From: Parvularculaceae bacterium
Lineage (GTDB): Bacteria; Pseudomonadota; Alphaproteobacteria; Caulobacterales; Parvularculaceae
Assembly: GCA_028284065.1 (NCBI GenBank)
Contig: JANQSJ010000005.1
Location: 1-64,000 of the forward strand
DNA: 64,000 nt
Direction: 5' to 3'
Shown: piece after piece, positions 46,305 through 55,001 of the stretch
How positions within the stretch are numbered: the first letter of the stretch is position 1
Layout: each line of letters opens with the position of its first letter
Program-made: the position numbers and the translations under genes
The notes under the pieces: model-generated
The model's database searches: none
Seen by the model: the letters and a program-made list of their open reading frames with translations, nothing else
What the model was told of the DNA's origin: nothing

Positions 46305-46338
46305 AACGAAAAAGGGCGGCTCCGACGAGCCGCCCTTT
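46305..46338 (-). terminator. Intrinsic terminator of the groESL operon
   Basis: A perfect 12-bp stem (AAAGGGCGGCTC with a CGAC loop on the + strand, 46311-46338) is followed, in groEL's direction, by a run of five to six T residues. It is the last of the five inverted repeats behind groEL and the only one with a T tract. Confidence 0.85.
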
Positions 46339-46406
46339 GGGTACGCAACTAATCTCTTTGTCTGCGGGGCCAGTGGAATCCCTTTCGGGTTTACATCATC
46401 CCGCCA

Positions 46407-46436
46407 GTTCGATTGGGCCAAAGCGCCCAATCGAAC
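46407..46436. repeat. Perfect 12-bp inverted repeat
   Basis: GTTCGATTGGGC, six-base loop, GCCCAATCGAAC. No T tract on either side, so it is not a normal intrinsic terminator. The stem core TTGGGC resembles the TTGGCC cores of the two repeats nearer groEL. Confidence 0.85.
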
Positions 46437-46454
46437 CAATGAGGATTTGGGCAA

Positions 46455-46481
46455 ATGATGTAAGCCAGCGGCTTACATCAT
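46455..46481. repeat. Perfect 12-bp inverted repeat containing the stop context
   Basis: ATGATGTAAGCC, loop AGC, GGCTTACATCAT. The stem contains a direct and an inverted copy of the groEL stop-codon context ATGATGTAA. Confidence 0.85.
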
Positions 46482-46487
46482 GCCGCC

Positions 46488-46516
46488 CGAGATATTGGCC
46501 GAAGGCCAATATCTCG
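46488..46516. repeat. Perfect 13-bp inverted repeat
   Basis: CGAGATATTGGCC, loop GAA, GGCCAATATCTCG. It is the longest perfect stem of the array and has no T tract. Confidence 0.88.
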
Positions 46517-46541
46517 TCTCATTCCTGAATGGTCGGCATTC

Positions 46542-48217
<1,676 letters not shown>

Positions 48218-48267
48218 TCAGTCTCCAGAAAAGTTGGATTGTTCCGATGTCGAAAAGGGGTCGGGGC

Positions 48268-48552
48268 TTAGTCGACGATGCCGAGGATGTCCGACTCCTT
48301 CATGATGAGGAGGTCTTCGCCGTCGATCTTCACTTCCGTGCCGGACCACTTGCCGAACAGGATCTTGTCGCCGGCCTTCACGTCGAGCGGGATGATCTCG
48401 TTGTCGTCGCCGCGCGCGCCGGAGCCGACGGAAAGAACTTCGCCTTGCTGCGGCTTTTCCTTGGCGGAATCAGGAATGATGATCGAGCCGACTTTTTCGT
48501 CCTCTTCGATGCGACGGACGAGAACGCGGTCGTGGAGCGGTCGAAACGCCAT
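48268..48552 (-). CDS. groES: Co-chaperonin GroES
   Basis: A 94-residue co-chaperonin that caps GroEL. It reads [38 protein letters not shown] (mobile loop region), with [18 protein letters not shown] near the end. ATG 48552 has GGGAG upstream and gives the family length; the longer frame to 48654 crosses the promoter and CIRCE and is not coding. Confidence 0.98.
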   Translation of the reverse strand: MAFRPLHDRVLVRRIEEDEKVGSIIIPDSAKEKPQQGEVLSVGSGARGDDNEIIPLDVKAGDKILFGKWSGTEVKIDGEDLLIMKESDILGIVD

Positions 48553-48619
48553 GTTGGTTTGTCTCCCGTAATGCATGCATTCAGGGGCACCAACACCCGC
48601 CATCCGGGAGCGACGCCCT

Positions 48620-48646
48620 TTAGCACTCACTTCTGCTGAGTGCTGA
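48620..48646 (-). promoter_or_regulatory. CIRCE operator (HrcA site) of groESL
   Basis: TTAGCACTC-N9-GAGTGCTGA, one mismatch from the TTAGCACTC-N9-GAGTGCTAA consensus. It sits 68 nt upstream of the groES ATG. HrcA binding here would repress the operon at normal temperature. hrcA itself is not in the window. Confidence 0.92.
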
Positions 48647-48651
48647 CGCCG

Positions 48652-48681
48652 CAATTAGGAGCGGCGGTCGGTATGGTCAAG
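48652..48681 (-). promoter_or_regulatory. Heat-shock-like promoter of groESL
   Basis: On the minus strand, CTTGAC, 16 nt, CCTAATTG. This fits the alphaproteobacterial RpoH pattern (CTTGAC ... CCTAT-like). CIRCE begins 5 nt past the -10 box, so a repressor would cover the start site. The rest of 48553-48870 shows no gene I can support. Confidence 0.6.
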
Positions 48682-48870
48682 GGGCGCAGATGCGGATTTG
48701 TTGCGAGGGGCGCCAAGCGTTTGGCTGGGGCGGCGCTACTTGGAGCGCTTAGAGGCCGCATGCCGGGAGCTTAGCCGCCGGCTCATTCGAATCATGCCCC
48801 TGTCGCCCAATCCGGACCAGATGGCATTTAGTAGCCGACCCTGGCATCGGCCAGGCGCCTCAAGTCAAAT

Positions 48871-49674
48871 CTATGGCTTCACATGACGCGGGGCGTCAGG
48901 AGCCGGCATTGGCTCCTGCTGCAGGTCTTCCATCAGGAATGCGATCGAAACGTCGAAAAACTTAGCAAACTCAAACATCAAGCTTGCGGATATCGCTACT
49001 TCGCCGTTTTCGTAACGAGAGATCTGCGAAGGAGACAATTCGAACTCACGCGCCACTTCCTCAAGAGTAAGTTCATTGCGACGCCGGGCCATCTTCAATC
49101 GGCGCCCAATTGCTGCATCGAACTTATTGGCTTCGCGTCTTGGCATTCCTGAAATCCGTTTTCGGTTCGCCAAGTGATATCGAACACGTTGCATCAAGTC
49201 ATGTTTTAAACGCGCAAATTTTAAATATGGGACCGTCTTCGCCTCTTCTATTGAGGCGGGAAAACTCGCAGCAAGCAGCGAAATCAGAGCTCCAGCAAAC
49301 AACACATTTAGAAGTTTCACATAATCATAGTCGAAAAGAGGCGTTCCGATCGCCGCCGCCGACAAAGTGAGTACAAATCTGCCGGCAAATGCGATTGAGA
49401 CAAAAAAAGCCCACCTATGCTGCTGGTGACGCCTCCCCTCTCGAAATACCAGCCAAAAAAGGGCAAACAGAGAAAAATCGATAACTGCCGCTATCGCGCC
49501 AAACTGTTGGCTTTTAATTGTTCCGCGCAACATTAGGTCAAAAAGGGAAACCGCCACTATTGTATCGACGGCCATAACCGCGCCGCCGGTGAGTTTAAGG
49601 CGGTTCCCCCAAGCTAGCGTCACCAGGAATATAAACAGGCAACCCCCAAGATATCCCCAGGAAATTGGCGACAT
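48871..49674 (-). CDS. Membrane-embedded XRE-family regulator
   Basis: A 267-residue protein with an unusual order. About six hydrophobic helices occupy residues 1-155 (ISWGYLGGCLFIFLVTLAWG, GAIAAVIDFSLFALFWLVF and others). A basic linker follows (HDLMQRVRYHLANRKRISG), then a C-terminal helix-turn-helix of XRE type: IGRRLKMARRRNELTLEEVA, REFELSPSQISRYENGEVAI. The ATG lies one nt after the upstream gene's stop (TAA-T-ATG), so translation is coupled. GC content is lower than in flanking genes, which hints at transfer. I infer a membrane-tethered one-component sensor; a superinfection-type or stress regulator is possible. No close family is recognised. Confidence 0.8.
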   Translation of the reverse strand: MSPISWGYLGGCLFIFLVTLAWGNRLKLTGGAVMAVDTIVAVSLFDLMLRGTIKSQQFGAIAAVIDFSLFALFWLVFREGRRHQQHRWAFFVSIAFAGRFVLTLSAAAIGTPLFDYDYVKLLNVLFAGALISLLAASFPASIEEAKTVPYLKFARLKHDLMQRVRYHLANRKRISGMPRREANKFDAAIGRRLKMARRRNELTLEEVAREFELSPSQISRYENGEVAISASLMFEFAKFFDVSIAFLMEDLQQEPMPAPDAPRHVKP

Positions 49675-49675
49675 A

Positions 49676-50038
49676 TTATCCGTTGTTGCCGGGCGCGTTA
49701 GGCAGCCGATCCTTTGGATAGGCCGCATCAAGTTTGAAGGTATCGGTATCCATTTCGCCTAGTATCTTGTTGGCCGTTCGATGGCACTCTTCGATAAACG
49801 CAACCGACTTCGCCGCCGCTTCGATGTGGCTTGGCAGCTCTTTTAGTATCTTGCCAATTTTCGGGTCGAGACTCGAGAGCTTCATGTCCCTGACAAATTG
49901 CACGTAGGCGGTCGTTGCAGTTCCCATCGCCCCAAGGGCGTTCCAGGAAGCTTCCTCGGCCGCTATTAAGCGCTCTTGGTGCTCGCGCAGGTCAATGACG
50001 AAGCGTTTCGTATCCGTAATGTGGCTGACGTTGTGCAT
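49676..50038 (-). CDS. Small helical protein coupled to the membrane XRE regulator, unknown
   Basis: A 120-residue soluble protein, almost wholly helical by composition (FVIDLREHQERLIAAEEASW, KILKELPSHIEAAAKSVAFI), with a Pro-rich tail. GGAGG lies 5 nt before the ATG. Single Cys (EECHR). No signal or membrane helix. It heads the two-gene unit with the membrane regulator and may be its ligand, partner or antagonist. I do not recognise the family. Confidence 0.75.
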   Translation of the reverse strand: MHNVSHITDTKRFVIDLREHQERLIAAEEASWNALGAMGTATTAYVQFVRDMKLSSLDPKIGKILKELPSHIEAAAKSVAFIEECHRTANKILGEMDTDTFKLDAAYPKDRLPNAPGNNG

Positions 50039-50413
50039 GTTTCCTCCATGAATGACAGCTCGACAGCCTTGCTTCGATGACTAATCAGAATCAACCAAAT
50101 TTTGCGCCAGCCGCAAGAAATACAACTATAAAATTCTCTGAAAAGCACACATGTACTTTTGGTTGCGCCGTTTCCGTTCAAGGCGATACCGATTGAAGGC
50201 GACGTCCGCGTGAACATGTCGCCTGTGTCTGGCGCCTGTGTATGGATTGTCTGGATGCGCGCGGCGTCTCGCCGAGTGGAATTACTGGTTAGTAATACGA
50301 CTTCGCTGCCCTCGACGCATACAAACTTCGGGCTTTTTCATGACATTTCGTCAGCGAAGCGCGGTATGAACCCACGCGCTGCGCGTATTGCGCGTCAAAC
50401 GGAGCCTGATCCC
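50039..50413 (-). other. 375-nt gap: promoter region of the XRE unit and of the OmpA-like gene
   Basis: No gene is supported here. The stretch 50080-50165 is AT-rich for this genome and contains TATAGT on the minus strand (50125-50130) about 90 nt before the 120-aa gene. A 20-nt quasi-palindrome lies just upstream of it. The right half returns to high GC. Confidence 0.5.
50141..50160. promoter_or_regulatory. 20-nt quasi-palindrome, candidate operator
   Basis: AAAAGCACACATGTACTTTT: 8 of 10 base pairs match about the centre. It sits where a -35 element would be for the TATAGT box read toward the 120-aa gene. XRE regulators often bind such palindromes at their own promoters, so autoregulation is a testable inference. 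Confidence 0.4.
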
Positions 50414-51082
50414 ATGCGGAAACTCACTATTCTCTCGATGGCGGCGGCGAGCATTGTGGCCGGCTGTTCGACCAATCCTTACACTGGCGAACGGCGCATT
50501 AGCCGAGCCGGGACGAGCGCGGCCGGCGGCGCCGCCGCGGGCGCCGCAGCGGGCGCTGTTCTCGGCGAGGTGATTGGCGACCGGGCCGGCAAAGGCGCGG
50601 CCATTGGGGCGGGGGTCGGCGCGCTCGCTGGCCTCGGCATCGGCGCCTATCAGGAGCGTCAGCTCTCCAAGCTGCGCGAGCAGCTCGCCGGGACCGACGT
50701 CTCCGTCACCAAAGATGGCGACAACATTTTCCTCAACATGCCGTCGGACGTCACCTTCAAAGTCAACCAGGCGGATATCCGGCCGGCTTTCTACGACAAG
50801 CTGAACTCCGTCGCGCTGATCTTCAAAGAGTACGACAAGACGACGGTGACCATTCGCGGCCACGCGGACGCCACCGGGTCCGACAGCTACAATCAGCAGC
50901 TCTCCGAGCGACGCGCCCTGTCGGTGTCGCGCTATATCGCGTCGCAAGGCGTTGGCCCGGCGCGCCTGCGCGCCATCGGCTTCGGCGAAACTGCGCCGAT
51001 TGCGGACAACGCCACCGAGGCGGGCCGCGCCGCGAACCGGCGCGTGGAGATCGTGATTGATCCTGTCGAGAGCCAGTTCTAA
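50414..51082 (+). CDS. OmpA-family peptidoglycan-binding lipoprotein
   Basis: A 222-residue lipoprotein with lipobox VAGC (SIVAGCSTNP). A glycine-zipper stretch ([39 protein letters not shown]) follows, then a C-terminal OmpA domain. The diaminopimelate-binding region is VTIRGHADATGSDSYNQQLS, SERRALSVSRYI and NRRVEIVI. The glycine zipper resembles those of YiaD-type proteins. It would tether the outer membrane to the wall. GGAG lies 9 nt before the ATG; a terminator follows. Confidence 0.92.
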   Translation: MRKLTILSMAAASIVAGCSTNPYTGERRISRAGTSAAGGAAAGAAAGAVLGEVIGDRAGKGAAIGAGVGALAGLGIGAYQERQLSKLREQLAGTDVSVTKDGDNIFLNMPSDVTFKVNQADIRPAFYDKLNSVALIFKEYDKTTVTIRGHADATGSDSYNQQLSERRALSVSRYIASQGVGPARLRAIGFGETAPIADNATEAGRAANRRVEIVIDPVESQF

Positions 51083-51149
51083 CGGCGCCGCATTATCGGC
51101 CGAGCGGCGATATTCGCCGCCGCAAAGCGTTTTGTTAAGAATGCTTAAG

Positions 51150-51180
51150 CCGCCTGCGGAGCGTCCGCAGGCGGTTTTTT
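51150..51180 (+). terminator. Intrinsic terminator after the OmpA-like gene
   Basis: CCGCCTGCGGA, loop GCG, TCCGCAGGCGG, then six T residues: an 11-bp perfect stem 67 nt after the stop codon. Apart from it, 51083-51386 shows only a possible 37-codon frame at 51289 that ends in ATGA with the EAL gene's second ATG. Confidence 0.93.
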
Positions 51181-51386
51181 CTTCCCTAGTCGATCGCCAA
51201 TCTGCGGCGTTTCCCCGCGAGATGTGACGCACTCGTAATGTTCGCCTGCGGAACAGCCCGCCTAGCCGTTAATTGAGTGGCAACCGCGATGAGCGAAAAA
51301 GATGCGTCGTCGCGGCGCGCCGTTGCGTGCGGCATCGATGAGAATTCGCGATCGTCGGCCAGAGATCGCGCGGTCGGGCGAAAGGC

Positions 51387-52274
51387 ATGGGGGCTGACAT
51401 GACAATAGTGCGCGAAGCTAGCCGCCAATTCAGGTTTGGAGACGCGAGCGCCGCGTTTGAGGGAATCTCCGACTGTGCGGCCGCCGCCGACTTCGACGTT
51501 CTAATGAGGGTGAAGGACGCGATCGCCGCGGGACGGATTGACCTTTATCTGCAACCGATCGTCAGCCTGCCGCAGCGCAAGCCGCGCTTTTACGAGGCCT
51601 TTTCCCGTCTGCGCGACGCCGAAGGCGCCATCCTCAAGCCCGCGAGCTATATCGGCGCGGCGGAGCGCGCAAACCGGATCGGCGTTATCGACAATCTCAT
51701 TCTGACGCGCTGCGTAGAAGCGATCCGGCGGCGCAGCCGAATTGACCCGCATCTCGTGGTCTTCTGCAACATTTCCCCGGCGACGCTGTTCGACAGCGAG
51801 TTTTTCGCTCAGTTTGCAGAGTTTCTGGAGGCGAACGACGATCTCGCCGGCAGCCTCGTTTTCGAATTCACCTATCCGTCGATTCACATGATGCACCCGC
51901 GAGTGGAGCGTAACTTGGCGGAGATCGCCGCCCGCGGCTTTGCGTTCTCAGTCGATCACGTTCATTCCATCGATCTCGACTGGGAGGCGCTGCGCGCGCG
52001 CAATTTCCGGTTCATGAAGGCGAGCGCACGCATGCTGCTCGGGGCCGAGCAGGCCGCGGAGTTGGAAAAGGACGACCAGCGCTATCGCACCTTGCGCGAC
52101 TTCCGCGCGCGAATCCGCGACTGCGGCATCGACGTCATCGCCGAGAAGATCGAGCGCGAAGCGGACATGCCCGGCATTCTGTCGATTGGCCTCGACTACG
52201 GCCAAGGCCATCTGTTTGGGGCGCCGCGCCCGGCGGACCACTACCTCGCTGCGCTGACCCCGGTCGAAGGCTGA
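51387..52274 (+). CDS. EAL-domain protein with altered catalytic loop
   Basis: A 295-residue soluble protein made almost wholly of an EAL (c-di-GMP phosphodiesterase-type) domain. The EAL motif reads FYEAFSRL (Glu70). Asn128 (FCNIS), Glu160 (VFEFT), Lys211, Glu253 and Gln273 (YGQGHLFG) are kept. The key loop, normally DDFGTG, is SVDHVHSIDLD: the second metal-binding Asp is His191 and the glycine loop is gone. Such proteins often bind c-di-GMP without cutting it, as Caulobacter TipF does. ATG 51399 is an alternative start. HAD and ribF genes follow on the same strand. Confidence 0.85.
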   Translation: MGADMTIVREASRQFRFGDASAAFEGISDCAAAADFDVLMRVKDAIAAGRIDLYLQPIVSLPQRKPRFYEAFSRLRDAEGAILKPASYIGAAERANRIGVIDNLILTRCVEAIRRRSRIDPHLVVFCNISPATLFDSEFFAQFAEFLEANDDLAGSLVFEFTYPSIHMMHPRVERNLAEIAARGFAFSVDHVHSIDLDWEALRARNFRFMKASARMLLGAEQAAELEKDDQRYRTLRDFRARIRDCGIDVIAEKIEREADMPGILSIGLDYGQGHLFGAPRPADHYLAALTPVEG

Positions 52275-52351
52275 GCGTTCGCGAGGGGGGCGTCGCAACG
52301 CATCCCGCCAACCGCTTGACGGGCTTCGCCGCGCCGTCCTACCGAAGCGGC

Positions 52352-53212
52352 ATGCACGCGCCGCCCTTTATCCATGGCCTGTCCGACCTCGCCGCGCATT
52401 ATGATGCGCTCCTGTGCGACGCCTGGGGCGTCATCCATGATGGCCGCAGGCTGTTTCCGGCGGTCGAGGAGGCGCTCGTCTCTTTCCGGCGGACGCGCGG
52501 ACCCGTCATCATCCTGACCAATGCGCCGAAGCCCGCCGACGCCATCGGGCCGCAGCTTGAAGCGCTCGGCCTTGCGCCAGGCGCCTTCGACGCCATCGTC
52601 ACCTCGGGCGAGTCGACGCGCGCGGAGATACGCCGGCGGGCGCCGGGTCCGGCGTTCCGGATTGGTTGGGATACGGACGCCATTCTTTATGATGGGACCG
52701 GCGTCGCGTTTTCGAGTCTTGAGGAGGCGGCTTTCATCATTTGCACGGGCCTCGCAAAGGAGTACGGCTACGACCCTGAGGCGTACCGGCCGCTCCTGAA
52801 GGATGCGGCGGCGGCGGGCAAGGAAATGATCTGCGCCAATCCCGACATCGTGGTGCGCTGGAAGGGAGAGCTCATCTACTGCGCGGGAGCGATTGCGCGC
52901 ATCTACGAAGAAATGGGCGGGCCCGTCGTTTACGCAGGCAAGCCGCATCCCGCAGTCTACGAACTGTGCTTCCGCCGCATCGCCGAGGCCAGGGGCGTCG
53001 ACGAAGGCGCCGTCGACAGGGCGCGGGTCCTCGCGATTGGCGATGGCGCGGGCACCGACATTCTCGGCGCCAACCGATATGGCGTCGATGCGGTCTATGT
53101 GGTGGGCGAAGGCGGCGTTCATGTGGGCGGCGACGATGAAAGCGCGATCGCAGAGGCGCTGGCGTCTTCCGGCGCGCGCGCCGTTGCGGCGATGCGAGGG
53201 CTGAAATGGTGA
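52352..53212 (+). CDS. HAD-superfamily hydrolase, TIGR01459 type
   Basis: A 286-residue member of the NagD-like IIA subclass of HAD phosphatases. The nucleophile motif is LLCDAWGVIHDGRRLFP, motif II VIILTNAPK, the lysine region YAGKPHPAVYE and the Mg site AIGDGAGTDILGANRYG. The alphaproteobacterial group next to ribF is well known by context, but its substrate is not. A TTG 36 nt upstream is an alternative start; ATG 52352 is preferred. Confidence 0.88.
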   Translation: MHAPPFIHGLSDLAAHYDALLCDAWGVIHDGRRLFPAVEEALVSFRRTRGPVIILTNAPKPADAIGPQLEALGLAPGAFDAIVTSGESTRAEIRRRAPGPAFRIGWDTDAILYDGTGVAFSSLEEAAFIICTGLAKEYGYDPEAYRPLLKDAAAAGKEMICANPDIVVRWKGELIYCAGAIARIYEEMGGPVVYAGKPHPAVYELCFRRIAEARGVDEGAVDRARVLAIGDGAGTDILGANRYGVDAVYVVGEGGVHVGGDDESAIAEALASSGARAVAAMRGLKW

Positions 53213-54153
53213 GGGGCGCGCCGGCGCGCGTCGTCGCGGCGATCGGCAACTTCGATGGCGTCCATCTCGGCCATAAACGGCTGATCGATGAGACGGCTGC
53301 GTTCGCCGCATCATTGGGCGGCGCGGTCGGCGCCGTCGTATTCGATCCTCACCCGAGGCGGTTTTTCCAGCCCGACGCCGATCCGTTTCTGATTTCCAGA
53401 CCGCAGGCGCGCGATGCGCTGCTGAAGGCGGCGGGCGTCGAAACGGTCATTCCACTGACGTTTGACGCTACGCTCGCGTCGACGGCGCCGAGGGATTTCG
53501 TGCGCGCGATCCTGAAGGAGCGCCTTGGCCTCGCCGGCGTGGCGACGGGCGCCGATTTCCGGTTCGGCAAGGCGCGCGCGGGAACAAGCGACGATCTGAA
53601 GGCGCTCGCGGCCGAAGTCGGCCTCGCCTATCGCGCAATCGATACATTGAATGAATCCGGCGGCGATGGGCCCGATCGCAAGGTCGGATCGAGCGGCGTG
53701 CGCGAAGCGATACGGAATGGCGACATGCGGGCCGCCGCGGCGATGCTCGGGCGCGCCTGGTCGATCTACGGAACGGTGGAAGAAGGGCGTCGCCTCGGGC
53801 GGACAATCGGATTTCCGACGGCGAATCTTACGCTTGGCGATATCGTCGCGCCGCGAAAGGGCGTCTACGCCGTCCAGGTCTCGGCGCCGAGCGTCGCGGC
53901 AGGCGATCAAGGCCGACTTTGGGACGGCGTCGCCAACTACGGACGCCGCCCGACCGTCGGCTCTGAAGCGCCCCTGCTTGAAGCGCACCTGTTCGATTTC
54001 AACGGCGATCTCTATGGCGCGGAGGTTGAGGTCCGTTTCGTCGCGTTCCTGCGGGACGAACGCAAGTTTGACAGGATCGAGGCGCTGAAGGCGCAGATCG
54101 CGGCGGACGCGGCGGCGGCGCGCCGCGCCCTCGCTACTCCGCCAGCGACCTAA
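53206..54153 (+). CDS. ribF: Bifunctional riboflavin kinase/FAD synthetase
   Basis: A 315-residue enzyme making FMN and FAD. The N-terminal nucleotidyltransferase part has IGNFDGVHLGHKRLI and FDPHPRRFF. The C-terminal kinase part has LGRTIGFPTANLTLG, KGVYAVQV and VANYGRRPTVG. It overlaps the end of the HAD gene by 7 nt. Its 3' end overlaps the convergent DUF2799 gene by 20 nt. Confidence 0.96.
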   Translation: MVRGAPARVVAAIGNFDGVHLGHKRLIDETAAFAASLGGAVGAVVFDPHPRRFFQPDADPFLISRPQARDALLKAAGVETVIPLTFDATLASTAPRDFVRAILKERLGLAGVATGADFRFGKARAGTSDDLKALAAEVGLAYRAIDTLNESGGDGPDRKVGSSGVREAIRNGDMRAAAAMLGRAWSIYGTVEEGRRLGRTIGFPTANLTLGDIVAPRKGVYAVQVSAPSVAAGDQGRLWDGVANYGRRPTVGSEAPLLEAHLFDFNGDLYGAEVEVRFVAFLRDERKFDRIEALKAQIAADAAAARRALATPPAT

Positions 54154-54778
54154 AGCGCGACCCTTCCAGCTCCGCCTTGAACGCTGCGAGGGCGGCGTCG
54201 GCCTCTTCGAGCCTGGCGCGCAGCTTTGGCGCCGCGCCGTCAAGGCGGCGAACCTCGCCTGCATGGTAATCGACGTCGGCGCGGGCCGCGGCGACATCGG
54301 GGCCGGCGGCATAGGAATCGTTCACCCGGTTGCGGGCGATCCGAAGGCTGAACCTATGGCGGTCAAGGTCGCGCAGCGCCTTTTCGTGGTCTTCGCGCGC
54401 GTCCGCGGCCGCAACCTCAAGGCGACGCAGGTCGCGCCCGATTTCGAAAGCGGCGAGAAAAGCCGCCTCTTGCGGCGGCGCGCACGCATCTTCGTATTTC
54501 AGCTCGTCCCGCCCCGCCTGAAAGCCGCCCTCCGCAGTGCAATAGGCGGCGAGGCCGGCGGCGTAACCTTCCTCGTAAAGGTCGCTGCGTACGGGCGCGT
54601 CCGCGTCCTCGCACCTGTCTTCCCGGCTCTTGAATTCGCCCTTGCTCGCGCCGACGAGCCCATCCCGCTGGCCGAGTTCGAACCAGTCGGCGTCGGCGCA
54701 GGCGAGCGGCTCAGGGGAGCCGGCGCAGGCCGCAAGCGCGGCGCATGCGGCGAACGACAATAGGCGCAAAAGCGTCAT
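54134..54778 (-). CDS. DUF2799 family lipoprotein
   Basis: A 214-residue lipoprotein. The signal LLRLLSFAACAALAAC ends in lipobox LAAC. The DUF2799 core has paired units ADWFELGQRDGLVGASKGEF and LYEEGYAAGLAAYCTAEGG with the G-x-x-D/A-G pattern, then four cysteines. The last 110 residues are a charged coiled coil (RRLEVAAADAREDHEKALRD onward). Function of the family is unknown. ATG 54778 is the simplest start for the signal peptide. Confidence 0.8.
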   Translation of the reverse strand: MTLLRLLSFAACAALAACAGSPEPLACADADWFELGQRDGLVGASKGEFKSREDRCEDADAPVRSDLYEEGYAAGLAAYCTAEGGFQAGRDELKYEDACAPPQEAAFLAAFEIGRDLRRLEVAAADAREDHEKALRDLDRHRFSLRIARNRVNDSYAAGPDVAAARADVDYHAGEVRRLDGAAPKLRARLEEADAALAAFKAELEGSRFRSLAE

Positions 54779-55001
54779 GACGGGCGATTGATCCATCGAT
54801 AGCATTTGGCCGCAGCAATCATCGAATTGCCGCAATTGGCGAGAGTCTGGCGTGGATTTCGCTTCCTTGGCAAGGCGCCGGCGTCCGGTCGCCGTAAGGC
54901 CGGCCGGGCGGCGCCACAAAGTCGCCAATTTCCCCCGCAATCCTGGTGAAAGCGGGGAGGCGCCCGTCGGCGAAGGCCGACCTGATACGAGGCGAGAACC
55001 G

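Noticed and set aside
48783-48800. TTCGAATC word resembling a tRNA T-loop
   Set aside because: The flanks do not form a 5-bp T-stem and no acceptor or anticodon stem fits upstream.
48698-48886. 62-codon frame upstream of groES
   Set aside because: No ribosome site, no family resemblance, and it runs into the 3' end of the convergent XRE gene; it is probably chance.
51133-51147. TTAAGAATGCTTAA as a CtrA site
   Set aside because: The spacer is six rather than seven and it lies just before a terminator, not a promoter.
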